This document shows, in pieces, positions 30,167 through 38,089 of a stretch of 64,000 nt of DNA; positions within the stretch are counted from its first letter, which is position 1, and each line of letters opens with the position of its first letter. Origin of the DNA: Rhizobium altiplani (lineage in GTDB: Bacteria > Pseudomonadota > Alphaproteobacteria > Rhizobiales > Rhizobiaceae); NCBI RefSeq assembly GCF_001542405.1, contig NZ_LNCD01000137.1, positions 1 to 64,000 of the forward strand, read 5' to 3'. Below the pieces are notes generated by a model. That model saw nothing but the letters and a program-made list of their open reading frames with translations, ran no database searches and had not been told where the DNA came from. The position numbers and the translations under genes are program-made.

Positions 30167-31659
30167 TGAACGTCCTCGACAAGGTCATATCGTTTTTCGA
30201 TCCGGTTTCGGGTGTTAATCGTGCTGCGGCTCGTCAGCTGCTGCGATCGTCTGAAAAGCGCGAATACGCGGCTGCTCAGTTCGGTCGGCGCAACAAGGCG
30301 TGGCGCGGTCGCGGCACGTCAGCAACGACCGAGGTGGCAGGTGCACTCACTACATTGCGCGATCGCGCTCGCGACTTCGTACGCAACGGATGGGCCGGAC
30401 AGCGAATCCTCGATGTTCTGACGTCTCATGTTATCGGCACGGGAATAATGACTGTCCCTAATACCGGGAACGATCGTGCCGACAATCGCTATCGACTCCT
30501 TCGAGAGGAGTGGGAGGAGCGTTCGGATATCGAGGGCGTCCTTGATTATGGTGGTCAGCAGTCGCTCGTTTTGAGGTCCATGGCCGAAGGCGGTGACAGC
30601 GTCTTGCGGATGTTGCCAATCAGTCTCGCGGATGCAGGCTCCAGCATTCCATTGCGACTTCAGGGACTCGAAGGCGACCTTATCGATACGTCGCGGGATA
30701 GCCTGCTTGGCCGGGAAAGCAATGTCCGGTTAGGTGTCCAGATTGGCGATTGGAACTTGCGAGAAGGCCTCTACCTCCACTCAACGCATCCCGGAGACGG
30801 GGGAGTCCCGTTCGGAAGTGAAGGATCGAAGCTCGTAGCGTGGAATGACCTTTGCCACCTGTATCGCCCTCTGCGCCTCGGCCAGCTGCGCGGTATTTCT
30901 TGGTTCGCACCCATCCTTCTGAACGCGAAAGAAATTCAGGATCTGATGGAGGCCGCCATCGTTCAGCAGCGAACGCAGGCGAGCTTTGCTGGCTTTCTCA
31001 GGCGCGCTGCAGGTGCAAGCAATCCGCTGGTACCGAAGAGGGAAGAGGATGGAACGAAGGTCACTCGCATCGAGCCAGGCCAGATACAGGATATTGGCGA
31101 GTCCGAAATCACATTTGCCAATCCCTCCTCACAGTCAGTCTTTGGCGAAGCCTATAAAGCAGGACTGTGGGCAATGGCTGCGGGCGCAGGCATTTCGTAT
31201 GACCAGCTGACCGGCGACCTTACTCAAGCGAACTACTCCTCGCTGCGGGCGGGAAAGATCGAGTTTCGGCGACTAGTCGAGCAAATCCAGTGGCAGATCT
31301 TCGTTCCGATGGTTTGTCGAAAGGTTGATCGACGCTTCGCCGAGTACGCTCTCATGTCTGGCAAGCTGCCTTCCCGCAAGGAAGGCTACCGAGTCGACCA
31401 TGTGATGCCGGCAGTTGAACCGATCGATCCGAAGAAGGATCTGGAAGCTGACATTCTTGCCGTGCGTGCGGGGCGCATGTCGCCACAGACTTTCATCTCG
31501 GCCTGGGGTCATGACTGGCGAAAGGTCGTCAGCGACTTCGACGCCTTCTTCAAGTTCGCGGATGCGAACAACGTACCTCTAGATATCGACCCAAGGCGGC
31601 CGGCGAACGGCGCCAGAACCAACGCCGCACCAACGGCGGAAGGAGCGCAGAGTGACTAA
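30166..31659 (+). CDS. Portal protein, lambda family
   Basis: A 497-residue portal that forms the dodecameric DNA gate at one head vertex. The lambda-type order is clear: FVRNGWAGQRILDVLTSHVI, LLREEWEERSDIEGVLDYGG, HLYRPLRLGQLRGISWFAPI, then the crown region YSSLRAGKIEFRRLVEQIQW. The last ~30 residues are an Asn/Ala-rich tail. It overlaps the protease gene by eight bases. Confidence 0.92.
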   Translation: MNVLDKVISFFDPVSGVNRAAARQLLRSSEKREYAAAQFGRRNKAWRGRGTSATTEVAGALTTLRDRARDFVRNGWAGQRILDVLTSHVIGTGIMTVPNTGNDRADNRYRLLREEWEERSDIEGVLDYGGQQSLVLRSMAEGGDSVLRMLPISLADAGSSIPLRLQGLEGDLIDTSRDSLLGRESNVRLGVQIGDWNLREGLYLHSTHPGDGGVPFGSEGSKLVAWNDLCHLYRPLRLGQLRGISWFAPILLNAKEIQDLMEAAIVQQRTQASFAGFLRRAAGASNPLVPKREEDGTKVTRIEPGQIQDIGESEITFANPSSQSVFGEAYKAGLWAMAAGAGISYDQLTGDLTQANYSSLRAGKIEFRRLVEQIQWQIFVPMVCRKVDRRFAEYALMSGKLPSRKEGYRVDHVMPAVEPIDPKKDLEADILAVRAGRMSPQTFISAWGHDWRKVVSDFDAFFKFADANNVPLDIDPRRPANGARTNAAPTAEGAQSD

Positions 31660-32281
31660 CATCATCCGCCTGCCGCAGCTCAGCCGCAATGCCGAGGTGA
31701 GGGCCGCATCGTTCAACGAGGCTGATAACACGATCGATGTTGTGTGGACGACGGGTGCTGCGGTTCGCCGTGTCAACTGGATCGATGGCGAGTTCGACGA
31801 AGAGCTTGTCGTCTCGCCGTCGGCCATCCGCCTCGATCGTCTTAATGCTGGCGCGCCGTTTCTCGACACGCATGGCACATGGAGCCTTGCCGATGTCATC
31901 GGCTCGGTAGTGAAGGGTTCTGCCCGAATCGAGGGTGGCGTTGGCGTCGCCAAGATCCGGCTTTCCACCGCAGCCGACGCGATCGACCGCGTGGCGAAAA
32001 TCAAGGAAGGCAGCGTCACCAACATCTCGGTCGGCTACCGCATCCATGCGGTCGAAAAGACCGAGCGCGAAGGCCGCATCCCGGTGCATCGGGTGATCGA
32101 TTGGGAGCCGTGGGAAATCTCCGCCGTTCCAATCCCTGCCGATCCCGGGGCGCAGATCCGGAGCGGCAAGGATGAAGGCGCGCTCTTCGCCTGCCGTGTA
32201 GATCCCGATCTTTCGACAGCAAACAGAATTCGCCGCATGCGCATGGAGATGCAGATGCGGCAACAGCAATTGGCAGGCTAG
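31652..32281 (+). CDS. Prohead protease (HK97-like)
   Basis: A 209-residue assembly protease. The catalytic pattern is present: DTHGTWSLADVIGSV (His region) and GSVTNISVGYRIHAVEK with the serine in SVGY; the C-terminal helices end in MEMQMRQQQLAG. It cleaves capsid delta domains or scaffold during maturation. GTG start at 31652 overlapping the portal. The next gene encodes its likely substrate. Confidence 0.85.
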   Translation: MTNIIRLPQLSRNAEVRAASFNEADNTIDVVWTTGAAVRRVNWIDGEFDEELVVSPSAIRLDRLNAGAPFLDTHGTWSLADVIGSVVKGSARIEGGVGVAKIRLSTAADAIDRVAKIKEGSVTNISVGYRIHAVEKTEREGRIPVHRVIDWEPWEISAVPIPADPGAQIRSGKDEGALFACRVDPDLSTANRIRRMRMEMQMRQQQLAG

Positions 32282-32359
32282 CGCAGGCTACCGCCATAAA
32301 CCGCCTCGGCGGTCGCCCATCTGACGCCTTTGGGCAAGGCCCTTTCAAGGAAAATATCC

Positions 32360-33985
32360 ATGAAGATGAAAACCGTACTGGCGGTAGCCTGCACGCTCGC
32401 TACCGCATTTGTGATGAGCTTCGGGCTCGTCTCCGAAGCCTTTGCAGCAATGCCACACGCTCCCGTCCATCTGGCCGCGTCGTTGGTCGACGCGGTTCGG
32501 GAATTTGGCCCGCACCTGGCGATCCCGCTCGTTGTCATGCGAGCCAATCTCGCCGATCTGCAGAAGCGCGCGACGGACAAGATCGCGGAGCTGAAGGACG
32601 ATACGGCGCCCGATGCTGCCCGAACTATTCAGGCGGATCACAAGAAACTGCTCGACGAAATCGATGCGCTGCAAGGCGATATCCGCAAGGCCGAGCAGGA
32701 CGAAGCTGTAACGCCTCCTGCCAATCCGACCGCCAACGTGGATGGTGCTCGCGCAGCTGACATCTACGACATCGGAACGCGTGCCGGAATGACCAATGAG
32801 GCCATCCAAGCTGCCCTCCGCAATGGCACTGCTGTTGACGCCTTCCGCGCACAGGCCTTCGACCACATGACCGCGCAGTCTGCCCGCACACCGACCAGCG
32901 GCGTTCACGTTATTCGGGACGAAGCCGAGACCCGTCGTTCCGGTTTGACGACGGCCCTGGCATTCCGTCTTGGCGGCATTGATCAGCCGACCGGCGACCA
33001 GGCTGCGCAGGCCCGTGGCTTCATGGACAACCATGACGTCGTCGAATTTGCAGCTGCGGCCATGGGCTATCGCGGTATGCTTCGCACCGTACGCGAGCGG
33101 GAAGAAATGCTGGAGCGCGCATTCCACGCGACCAGCGATTTCCCGGCAATCTTCTCCAGCGCCATCAACACGCTCCTTGAGCGTCGCTATGCGCTGGCAC
33201 AGCCGACCTATCGCCGCATCTCCCGTCGGCGCGACTTCGTCGACTTCCGTCCGCACTACGCCGTATCAGTCGGTGAATTCCCGATGCTCGAAAAGATGAC
33301 CGAGTCGGGCGAGATCAAGTTCGGCACGTTTGGCGAAGGCAAGGAAACGATTGCCGTCCTGCCATATGCGAAGGGCATTCGGGTTAGCCGTCAGATGATG
33401 GTCAATGACCGCCTGAACGCGATCGGCGAACTGCTCGGCGGATATGGACGGACCGTGGCGCGGTTCGAGGAAATCACCTTCTATGCGATGATGCTTTCCG
33501 CGAATACGAAGCTGTCCGACGGGCAGGTCGTGTTCCATGCAAGCCATAACAACCTGGCAGCTTCCGGTTCGGCGATCACCGTCGCTAGCATCGGCGTCGG
33601 CAAGGCCGCCATGCGCAAGCAGAAGAACCTCGACGGCGCGACGATGAATGTCCAGCCTTCTATCCTGCTGGTCTCCCCAGACAAGGAAACCGAGGCGCTT
33701 CAGTACCTGTCGCCGATCAATGCCAACGACTCCATCAAGGTCAACCCGCATGTCGGCACGCTTGAGCCAGTCGTCGCGGCCGAACTGAGCGGAAACGCCT
33801 GGTATCTGTTCGCCAGCCCAGACGAAGCCGCCGTCTACCAGTGGGGTCTCCTGGATGGCTATAGCGCGCCCCGCATTCGCTTCGACGAACCGTTCGGTAC
33901 TCAGGGACAGGCTATGACTGTCGAGCACGACTTCGGTGTTGGCGCGATCGAATTCCGAGGCGCTTACAAGGATCCGGGCGCTTGA
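32360..33985 (+). CDS. Major capsid protein with a signal-like N-terminus
   Basis: A 541-residue capsid protein. Residues 60-110 look like a delta domain (ADLQKRATDKIAELKDD, coiled coil with KKLLDEIDALQGDIRKAEQ), followed by the capsid core (FHATSDFPAIFSSAINTLLE, RRISRRRDFVDFRPHY, SRQMMVNDRLNAIG, EEITFYAMML). The first 30 residues, KMKTVLAVACTLATAF then SEAFAAMP, look exactly like a Sec signal peptide with an AFA-A cleavage site, odd for a capsid protein. AAGGA precedes the ATG at 32360. The alternative reading is a start near residue 60. Confidence 0.85.
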   Translation: MKMKTVLAVACTLATAFVMSFGLVSEAFAAMPHAPVHLAASLVDAVREFGPHLAIPLVVMRANLADLQKRATDKIAELKDDTAPDAARTIQADHKKLLDEIDALQGDIRKAEQDEAVTPPANPTANVDGARAADIYDIGTRAGMTNEAIQAALRNGTAVDAFRAQAFDHMTAQSARTPTSGVHVIRDEAETRRSGLTTALAFRLGGIDQPTGDQAAQARGFMDNHDVVEFAAAAMGYRGMLRTVREREEMLERAFHATSDFPAIFSSAINTLLERRYALAQPTYRRISRRRDFVDFRPHYAVSVGEFPMLEKMTESGEIKFGTFGEGKETIAVLPYAKGIRVSRQMMVNDRLNAIGELLGGYGRTVARFEEITFYAMMLSANTKLSDGQVVFHASHNNLAASGSAITVASIGVGKAAMRKQKNLDGATMNVQPSILLVSPDKETEALQYLSPINANDSIKVNPHVGTLEPVVAAELSGNAWYLFASPDEAAVYQWGLLDGYSAPRIRFDEPFGTQGQAMTVEHDFGVGAIEFRGAYKDPGA

Positions 33986-34055
33986 GGCCGGATCAAACCT
34001 AAGCTTCTCCTTCATCGCCTCATCGAGGCATCCCTGAAATCAAGAGGATTCAGAC

Positions 34056-34391
34056 ATGAAGAACTTCGTCCAGCCGGGGAAGTCTATCGACGTCGCCGCG
34101 CCCGCCGGTGGCGTTATTTCCGGCAACATCGTCATCATCGGTTCGTTGATCGGCGTTGCTGCAGCCACAGCAGCTCAAGGCGAATCGGTGGCACTCTCCA
34201 CCGAGGGCGTCTTTGATCTGGCGAAGGTTTCGGCCCTCGCCATCTCAGTTGGCGACAAGGTGTATTGGGACGCTGCTGCAAAGAACGTCAACAAGACGGC
34301 CTCCGGCAATACGCTCGTCGGCATTGCCGTCGCGGATGCAGCAAACCCGTCTGCAACCGTAAAGATCAAGCTCGGCGCGACCACGGTCTAA
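34056..34391 (+). CDS. Capsid decoration (cement) protein, DUF2190-like
   Basis: A 111-residue beta-rich protein (MKNFVQPGKSIDVAAPAGGV, GVFDLAKVSALAISVGDKVY, NTLVGIAVADAANPSATVKI) matching the DUF2190 pattern of capsid-stabilising proteins. Directly after the capsid gene, with GAGGA as ribosome site. Confidence 0.8.
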   Translation: MKNFVQPGKSIDVAAPAGGVISGNIVIIGSLIGVAAATAAQGESVALSTEGVFDLAKVSALAISVGDKVYWDAAAKNVNKTASGNTLVGIAVADAANPSATVKIKLGATTV

Positions 34392-34395
34392 GCCG

Positions 34396-34800
34396 ATGTC
34401 CAACATCTTCGAGCGGCTGGCGAAGGTCAGCCGCTCCACGGTCGAGCGCGTCCACGGAAAAGACGTGACGATCTTTCCCACTGCGGCGAAAGATCCGAAC
34501 GCCTCCCGGCGCCTCTCGACCTCCGAGGCTTCCTATCTCTCGTCCGCCTGTTTCTATGAAAACACGCTGATCGAGAACGATGCCAAGGCACAGCCCTTGA
34601 CCGGCATGGGAAGGCTCGCCAACCGAGCGCTACAGATACAGGCGTCCATTCGCCTGATTGAAGGTGCGCCGTTAAAACCCGGCTTTTTCCTCCGACGAGA
34701 GGAGGATGGAGCGATCTTTTCAATAACTCGGTTTGACCCTGATGGGCTTGGGACGGTTCTTGCCGTTCTTGCGACCGAGCAAAATTTGCCCGAGGCGTGA
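34396..34800 (+). CDS. Head-tail connector-like protein, 134 aa
   Basis: A small protein between decoration and tail-terminator genes. It has an N-terminal helix (NIFERLAKVSRSTVERVHG) and a beta-rich C-terminal half (KPGFFLRREEDGAIFSITRF). Position and size fit a head-completion or stopper protein. No firm family match from reading. Confidence 0.6.
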   Translation: MSNIFERLAKVSRSTVERVHGKDVTIFPTAAKDPNASRRLSTSEASYLSSACFYENTLIENDAKAQPLTGMGRLANRALQIQASIRLIEGAPLKPGFFLRREEDGAIFSITRFDPDGLGTVLAVLATEQNLPEA

Positions 34801-34801
34801 C

Positions 34802-35509
34802 GTGCTGGCAGCGGAAGCTCTGAGACTTGCAGCGATCGAGATCCTGCGACCGACAGCAGCGGTCGAAGCGGGCACGGGGTTCCCAACCCTTGCTGGCCTC
34901 AACGTTCTCGATAGCCGGGAGACGGCGGTCGAGGACATCGATCGCAGCAAGCCATACACGCCGATCCTCGCCCTGCACACGACAGAGGCCGGTGTAGCGC
35001 TTCGCGGGCCGCTGTCTTCAGCGAATGACGTGAGCGCGGACACTGTCCTCGATGTCGTCGCGGAGCTGGCCGTTGTCGAGCAGGATGGTCAAGGCGAGTT
35101 TGCCTTTGCGGCTGCGACAACAGACCCAGAGGCGCGGCTCGTACTTGCCGCACTCTGTGCGCAGGTTCGTTATCTCCTCGAACGCAGCCAGTCGGGCGGC
35201 ATGTGGCGCTACCTCGTGCAGCGGATCGTCAATATCGAATACCAATCGTTTGCGGCCCCCGAAATCGGTGTGCGCATCCAGCGAACGACGATGCGCTTTC
35301 ACTGTGAGATCCGCGATGACGATTTCGAGGTTGTCGGTTTGCCGGAACCTCTGGCGACCATCTATGCGAAGCTGCCGGCTCAATCCTATGCGAAGGCGAA
35401 GCTTGCGGCGCTCGCCAGTCATTTTTCCCCTGACGTGCTTCCGTCGCTGGATCGCGTCACCATAGACACCGGTCCCAATTTCCCCGGTGCTCAAGTCAAT
35501 TTCCCCTGA
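34802..35509 (+). CDS. Tail terminator or connector-like protein, 235 aa
   Basis: Starts at GTG 34802, one base after the previous stop. Soluble alpha/beta protein (AAEALRLAAIEILRPTAAVE, RETAVEDIDRSKPYTPILAL, then IVNIEYQSFAAPEIGVRIQRT). Position before the sheath suggests a tail-completion (gpU- or Mu gp37-like) role; this is by synteny only. Confidence 0.55.
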   Translation: MLAAEALRLAAIEILRPTAAVEAGTGFPTLAGLNVLDSRETAVEDIDRSKPYTPILALHTTEAGVALRGPLSSANDVSADTVLDVVAELAVVEQDGQGEFAFAAATTDPEARLVLAALCAQVRYLLERSQSGGMWRYLVQRIVNIEYQSFAAPEIGVRIQRTTMRFHCEIRDDDFEVVGLPEPLATIYAKLPAQSYAKAKLAALASHFSPDVLPSLDRVTIDTGPNFPGAQVNFP

Positions 35510-35525
35510 TCCATCGGAGGGCGTG

Positions 35526-35726
35526 ATGACCACTCTCTACAAGCCACGCGAGGCGGGCTTGCGCATTCCCATGCCTGGCCGCCAGGGCGACTGGCCGGCC
35601 GATGGACACCCCGTCAATTTCGCCAATCCTTACGAAGCGCGGCTCGTGAGAGATGGCGATCTAGTCCAAGTCAAAACCAAACCCGCGCCGAAGAATCCGG
35701 CCGGCGAAACCGGAGGCTCGAAATAA
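35526..35726 (+). CDS. DUF2635-like protein (Mu gp38-like)
   Basis: A 66-residue protein: ATG 35526 with GGAGGG upstream; KPREAGLRIPMPGRQGDWP then GHPVNFANPYEARLVRDGDL. It matches the small DUF2635 proteins that precede the Mu-type sheath. The stop abuts the sheath ATG. Confidence 0.8.
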   Translation: MTTLYKPREAGLRIPMPGRQGDWPADGHPVNFANPYEARLVRDGDLVQVKTKPAPKNPAGETGGSK

Positions 35727-37232
35727 ATGGCATCCAACATTCCTGCCAACCTGACGGCGCCGCTCTTCACCTTCGACGTGCAGAGCGGCGGTAACTTCGA
35801 AGCCGAAAACCGGCTGATCCTGCTGGGTCACGGTCTCGCTGCCGGCTTGCTCGCCGCGGACGGCATCGCGCTTTGCAATACCAAGGAAGATGCGCGCCGG
35901 CTTGCAGGTGTCGGGTCGATGCTCGAATCGATGTTCATCGCCACGCGCCGCAATGCGCCGGCGCAGGAGATCTGGATCGGGCGTGTCGCTGATACCGGCA
36001 CTGCCGAAATTCGCACCATCACCGTTGGCGCTGTTCCAGCAGCTGGCGGCCAGGGTGTTCTGCAGATTGCCGGTGAAAGCATTTCGGTAGAGATCCCGGC
36101 CGGGGCGACCGCAAACGCTGTTGCTGCCTCGCTCTCCGCTGCGATCAACGCTTACTACAACCGTTTCACCGGTCGCTCCCTGCCGTTCACCGCTACGGTC
36201 ACCACGAATGTGGTCACCATCACGGCCCGGCACAAAGGTACCTATGCGACTGGACTTGATATCTTTGTTCCGGTGCTCGACAGCGCGAATGCCTTTACCG
36301 GCCTCTTCACTTTCGCGACGACGACGCCAGGTGCCGGCACGCCTTCGCTCGCCAACGTGCTTGCCGCGATGAACGACGATGCGTTCGAAGTCATTGTCTC
36401 GGCTTTCGGGGACGCGACGAACCTCGCATTGCTCGACGCCTTCCTTGGCCCGGTCTCCGGTCGCTGGTCTTATGCTCAGCAGCTCTACGGGCACGCGTTC
36501 TATCCAAAGACAGATACCACTGCGAACCTTGCCACCTTCGCACTTGCTCGTGACACCTGGCATCTCACCATGGTTCCCGAGTTGGCAGGGGGCGGGAACG
36601 GTACGCCTGAATACCAGTGGGTTGCCGCGTTCGTTGGGCGCATCGCACCTTGGCTCGGCGGTGGCGCCAATGGCGACGTGTCGCGCAATCAGTCCGGCTT
36701 GGTCGTTCTGGATGTGCTTGCGCCTCGCGACCGCAATTACTGGATGGACTATGGCACGCGCGATAGCATGTTGAAGAGCGGCGTCTCGACCTGGTCAGTC
36801 AACCGCAATGGCGAGGTGATGATCGACAAGATTATCACGCACCAGCAGACCACAAATGGCGCACCGGACACGACGTTCCGTGACATTCAGGCTGTCTATC
36901 AGGTAACTTATGCCCTGAAGAAGTTCCGCGCTGATCTCGCCTACGAGCATTCGAACAAGGCATTGGCGCAGGACAATCCATCGAACCTCGACGCCATCAC
37001 GACGCCGAAGGATATTCGCGCGACGCTGTTCCACTCCTACCAGTCGATGCCGGGCGTTCTCAAGAACTCAACCTCGGTACTTCCCTATATCGTCGTTTCG
37101 ATCGACCAGGACAATCCGAACCGGGTCAATGCGCAGTTGCCGATGGACCGGGTCAACGCGCTCGACATCTTCGCGGGCCTCGCGAACGTCTACAGCCAGT
37201 TCACGACCTCGGCAGCGACGGCGTCACTCTGA
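35727..37232 (+). CDS. Contractile tail sheath protein (Mu gpL-like)
   Basis: A 501-residue sheath subunit. Typical features: NIPANLTAPLFTFDVQSGG at the start, a domain with VEIPAGATANAVAASLSAAINA, and the conserved C-terminal sheath core (VLDVLAPRDRNYWMDYGTRD, IITHQQTTNGAPDTTFRDIQ, LPMDRVNALDIFAGL). Its presence shows a myovirus tail. The 55-base gap to the tube gene carries an AGGAGG. Confidence 0.92.
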   Translation: MASNIPANLTAPLFTFDVQSGGNFEAENRLILLGHGLAAGLLAADGIALCNTKEDARRLAGVGSMLESMFIATRRNAPAQEIWIGRVADTGTAEIRTITVGAVPAAGGQGVLQIAGESISVEIPAGATANAVAASLSAAINAYYNRFTGRSLPFTATVTTNVVTITARHKGTYATGLDIFVPVLDSANAFTGLFTFATTTPGAGTPSLANVLAAMNDDAFEVIVSAFGDATNLALLDAFLGPVSGRWSYAQQLYGHAFYPKTDTTANLATFALARDTWHLTMVPELAGGGNGTPEYQWVAAFVGRIAPWLGGGANGDVSRNQSGLVVLDVLAPRDRNYWMDYGTRDSMLKSGVSTWSVNRNGEVMIDKIITHQQTTNGAPDTTFRDIQAVYQVTYALKKFRADLAYEHSNKALAQDNPSNLDAITTPKDIRATLFHSYQSMPGVLKNSTSVLPYIVVSIDQDNPNRVNAQLPMDRVNALDIFAGLANVYSQFTTSAATASL

Positions 37233-37287
37233 CGCCGTCTTCTCCTTCGCATCTTTCCTCAACACGTCCTTTTAGGAGGCATTCCCC

Positions 37288-37659
37288 ATGGGTCAGAATT
37301 TCGGCGGGCGCATTACGATGCGTCTTTCCACCGGCGAGACGTTCGCACTTCGCGGCGCTCTCAACTTGAATACGGCCGGCCAGACCAACGAAGCCGTTAC
37401 GAACCAGGATGGCTCGGTCGACCGAGTTGGAACGGTCAAGGATCGTCGTGCCGAGATCTCCTTCGCTGACAAGGGCATCGATTACGACGCGCTTATGAAG
37501 GCAGATCGCTTTAACGTGACCCTCATCGAGGAGTTCACCGGTGTCACGCACTATCTGACTGATTCCTTCGTGGTCGGCGATCCGCAGCAGAATCGCGTCA
37601 ACGGTGAGGTTACCGGTCTGTCGGTCTCGGCCGAGAAATATAACCGGAGCAACGCCTGA
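37288..37659 (+). CDS. Tail tube protein (Mu gpM-like)
   Basis: A 123-residue beta-barrel tube subunit: GGRITMRLSTGETFALRG, DRRAEISFADKGIDYDALM, LTDSFVVGDPQQNRVNGEV, the latter strongly family-like. It forms the inner tube. The stop shares a base with the next ATG. Confidence 0.88.
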   Translation: MGQNFGGRITMRLSTGETFALRGALNLNTAGQTNEAVTNQDGSVDRVGTVKDRRAEISFADKGIDYDALMKADRFNVTLIEEFTGVTHYLTDSFVVGDPQQNRVNGEVTGLSVSAEKYNRSNA

Positions 37660-37952
37660 TGGCCGAGCGGGTTACAGTGCAGCTGTCGAAGACATACACG
37701 GTCCACGACAAGCAATTCGCCTCGATCGTCATTCGTGAGCCTCGCTACGCTGAGATCTTCATGGAGGGGCGAGGCAAGCCGCGGGAGTGGCAGCCGAGCC
37801 CGCATGGGCCGGTGCTTGTCAGCTATCCCGGCGTGGTCGACTCCTATTTGCAGAAGTTGATCGTCGAGCCTGGCTACGATTGCATCGGCGAGCTTTCAAC
37901 CGTCGACGCGCTGACACTGGAAAAGGCGGTTCTCGATTTTTTTCCAGTCTAG
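37659..37952 (+). CDS. Tail assembly chaperone, short product (Mu gp41-like)
   Basis: A 97-residue protein (VTVQLSKTYTVHDKQFASIV, GELSTVDALTLEKAVLDFF) matching the phage tail-assembly-chaperone position and size. It ends shortly after a T7 run (37937-37943) that forms a T-TTT-TTT slippery heptamer in frame. A -1 slip there gives a longer fusion with the next frame. Confidence 0.8.
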   Translation: MAERVTVQLSKTYTVHDKQFASIVIREPRYAEIFMEGRGKPREWQPSPHGPVLVSYPGVVDSYLQKLIVEPGYDCIGELSTVDALTLEKAVLDFFPV

Positions 37953-38089
37953 GCGACGTCGATCAGGTCGCCGACGTTTTTGTCTTTCGTCTCGGCTGGT
38001 CGGCCGAGCGCATTGAAACAATGACGCCGAGCCAGTTGTTCTACTGGGCGCGGCGCCTCCTGGACTTCAAGGGAAGGAACAAGGCGTGA
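37935..38089 (+). CDS. Frameshift extension of the tail assembly chaperone (gp42-like)
   Basis: The -1 frame after the T7 run reads DFFSSLGDVDQVADVFVFRL then a gp42-like end (SQLFYWARRLLDFKGRNKA), stopping at 38087-38089 where the tape-measure GTG overlaps. It has no good start of its own, so it is most likely made only as a gene 37659 fusion of about 142 residues, as in the G/GT proteins of lambda and the equivalent genes of Mu. Confidence 0.7.
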
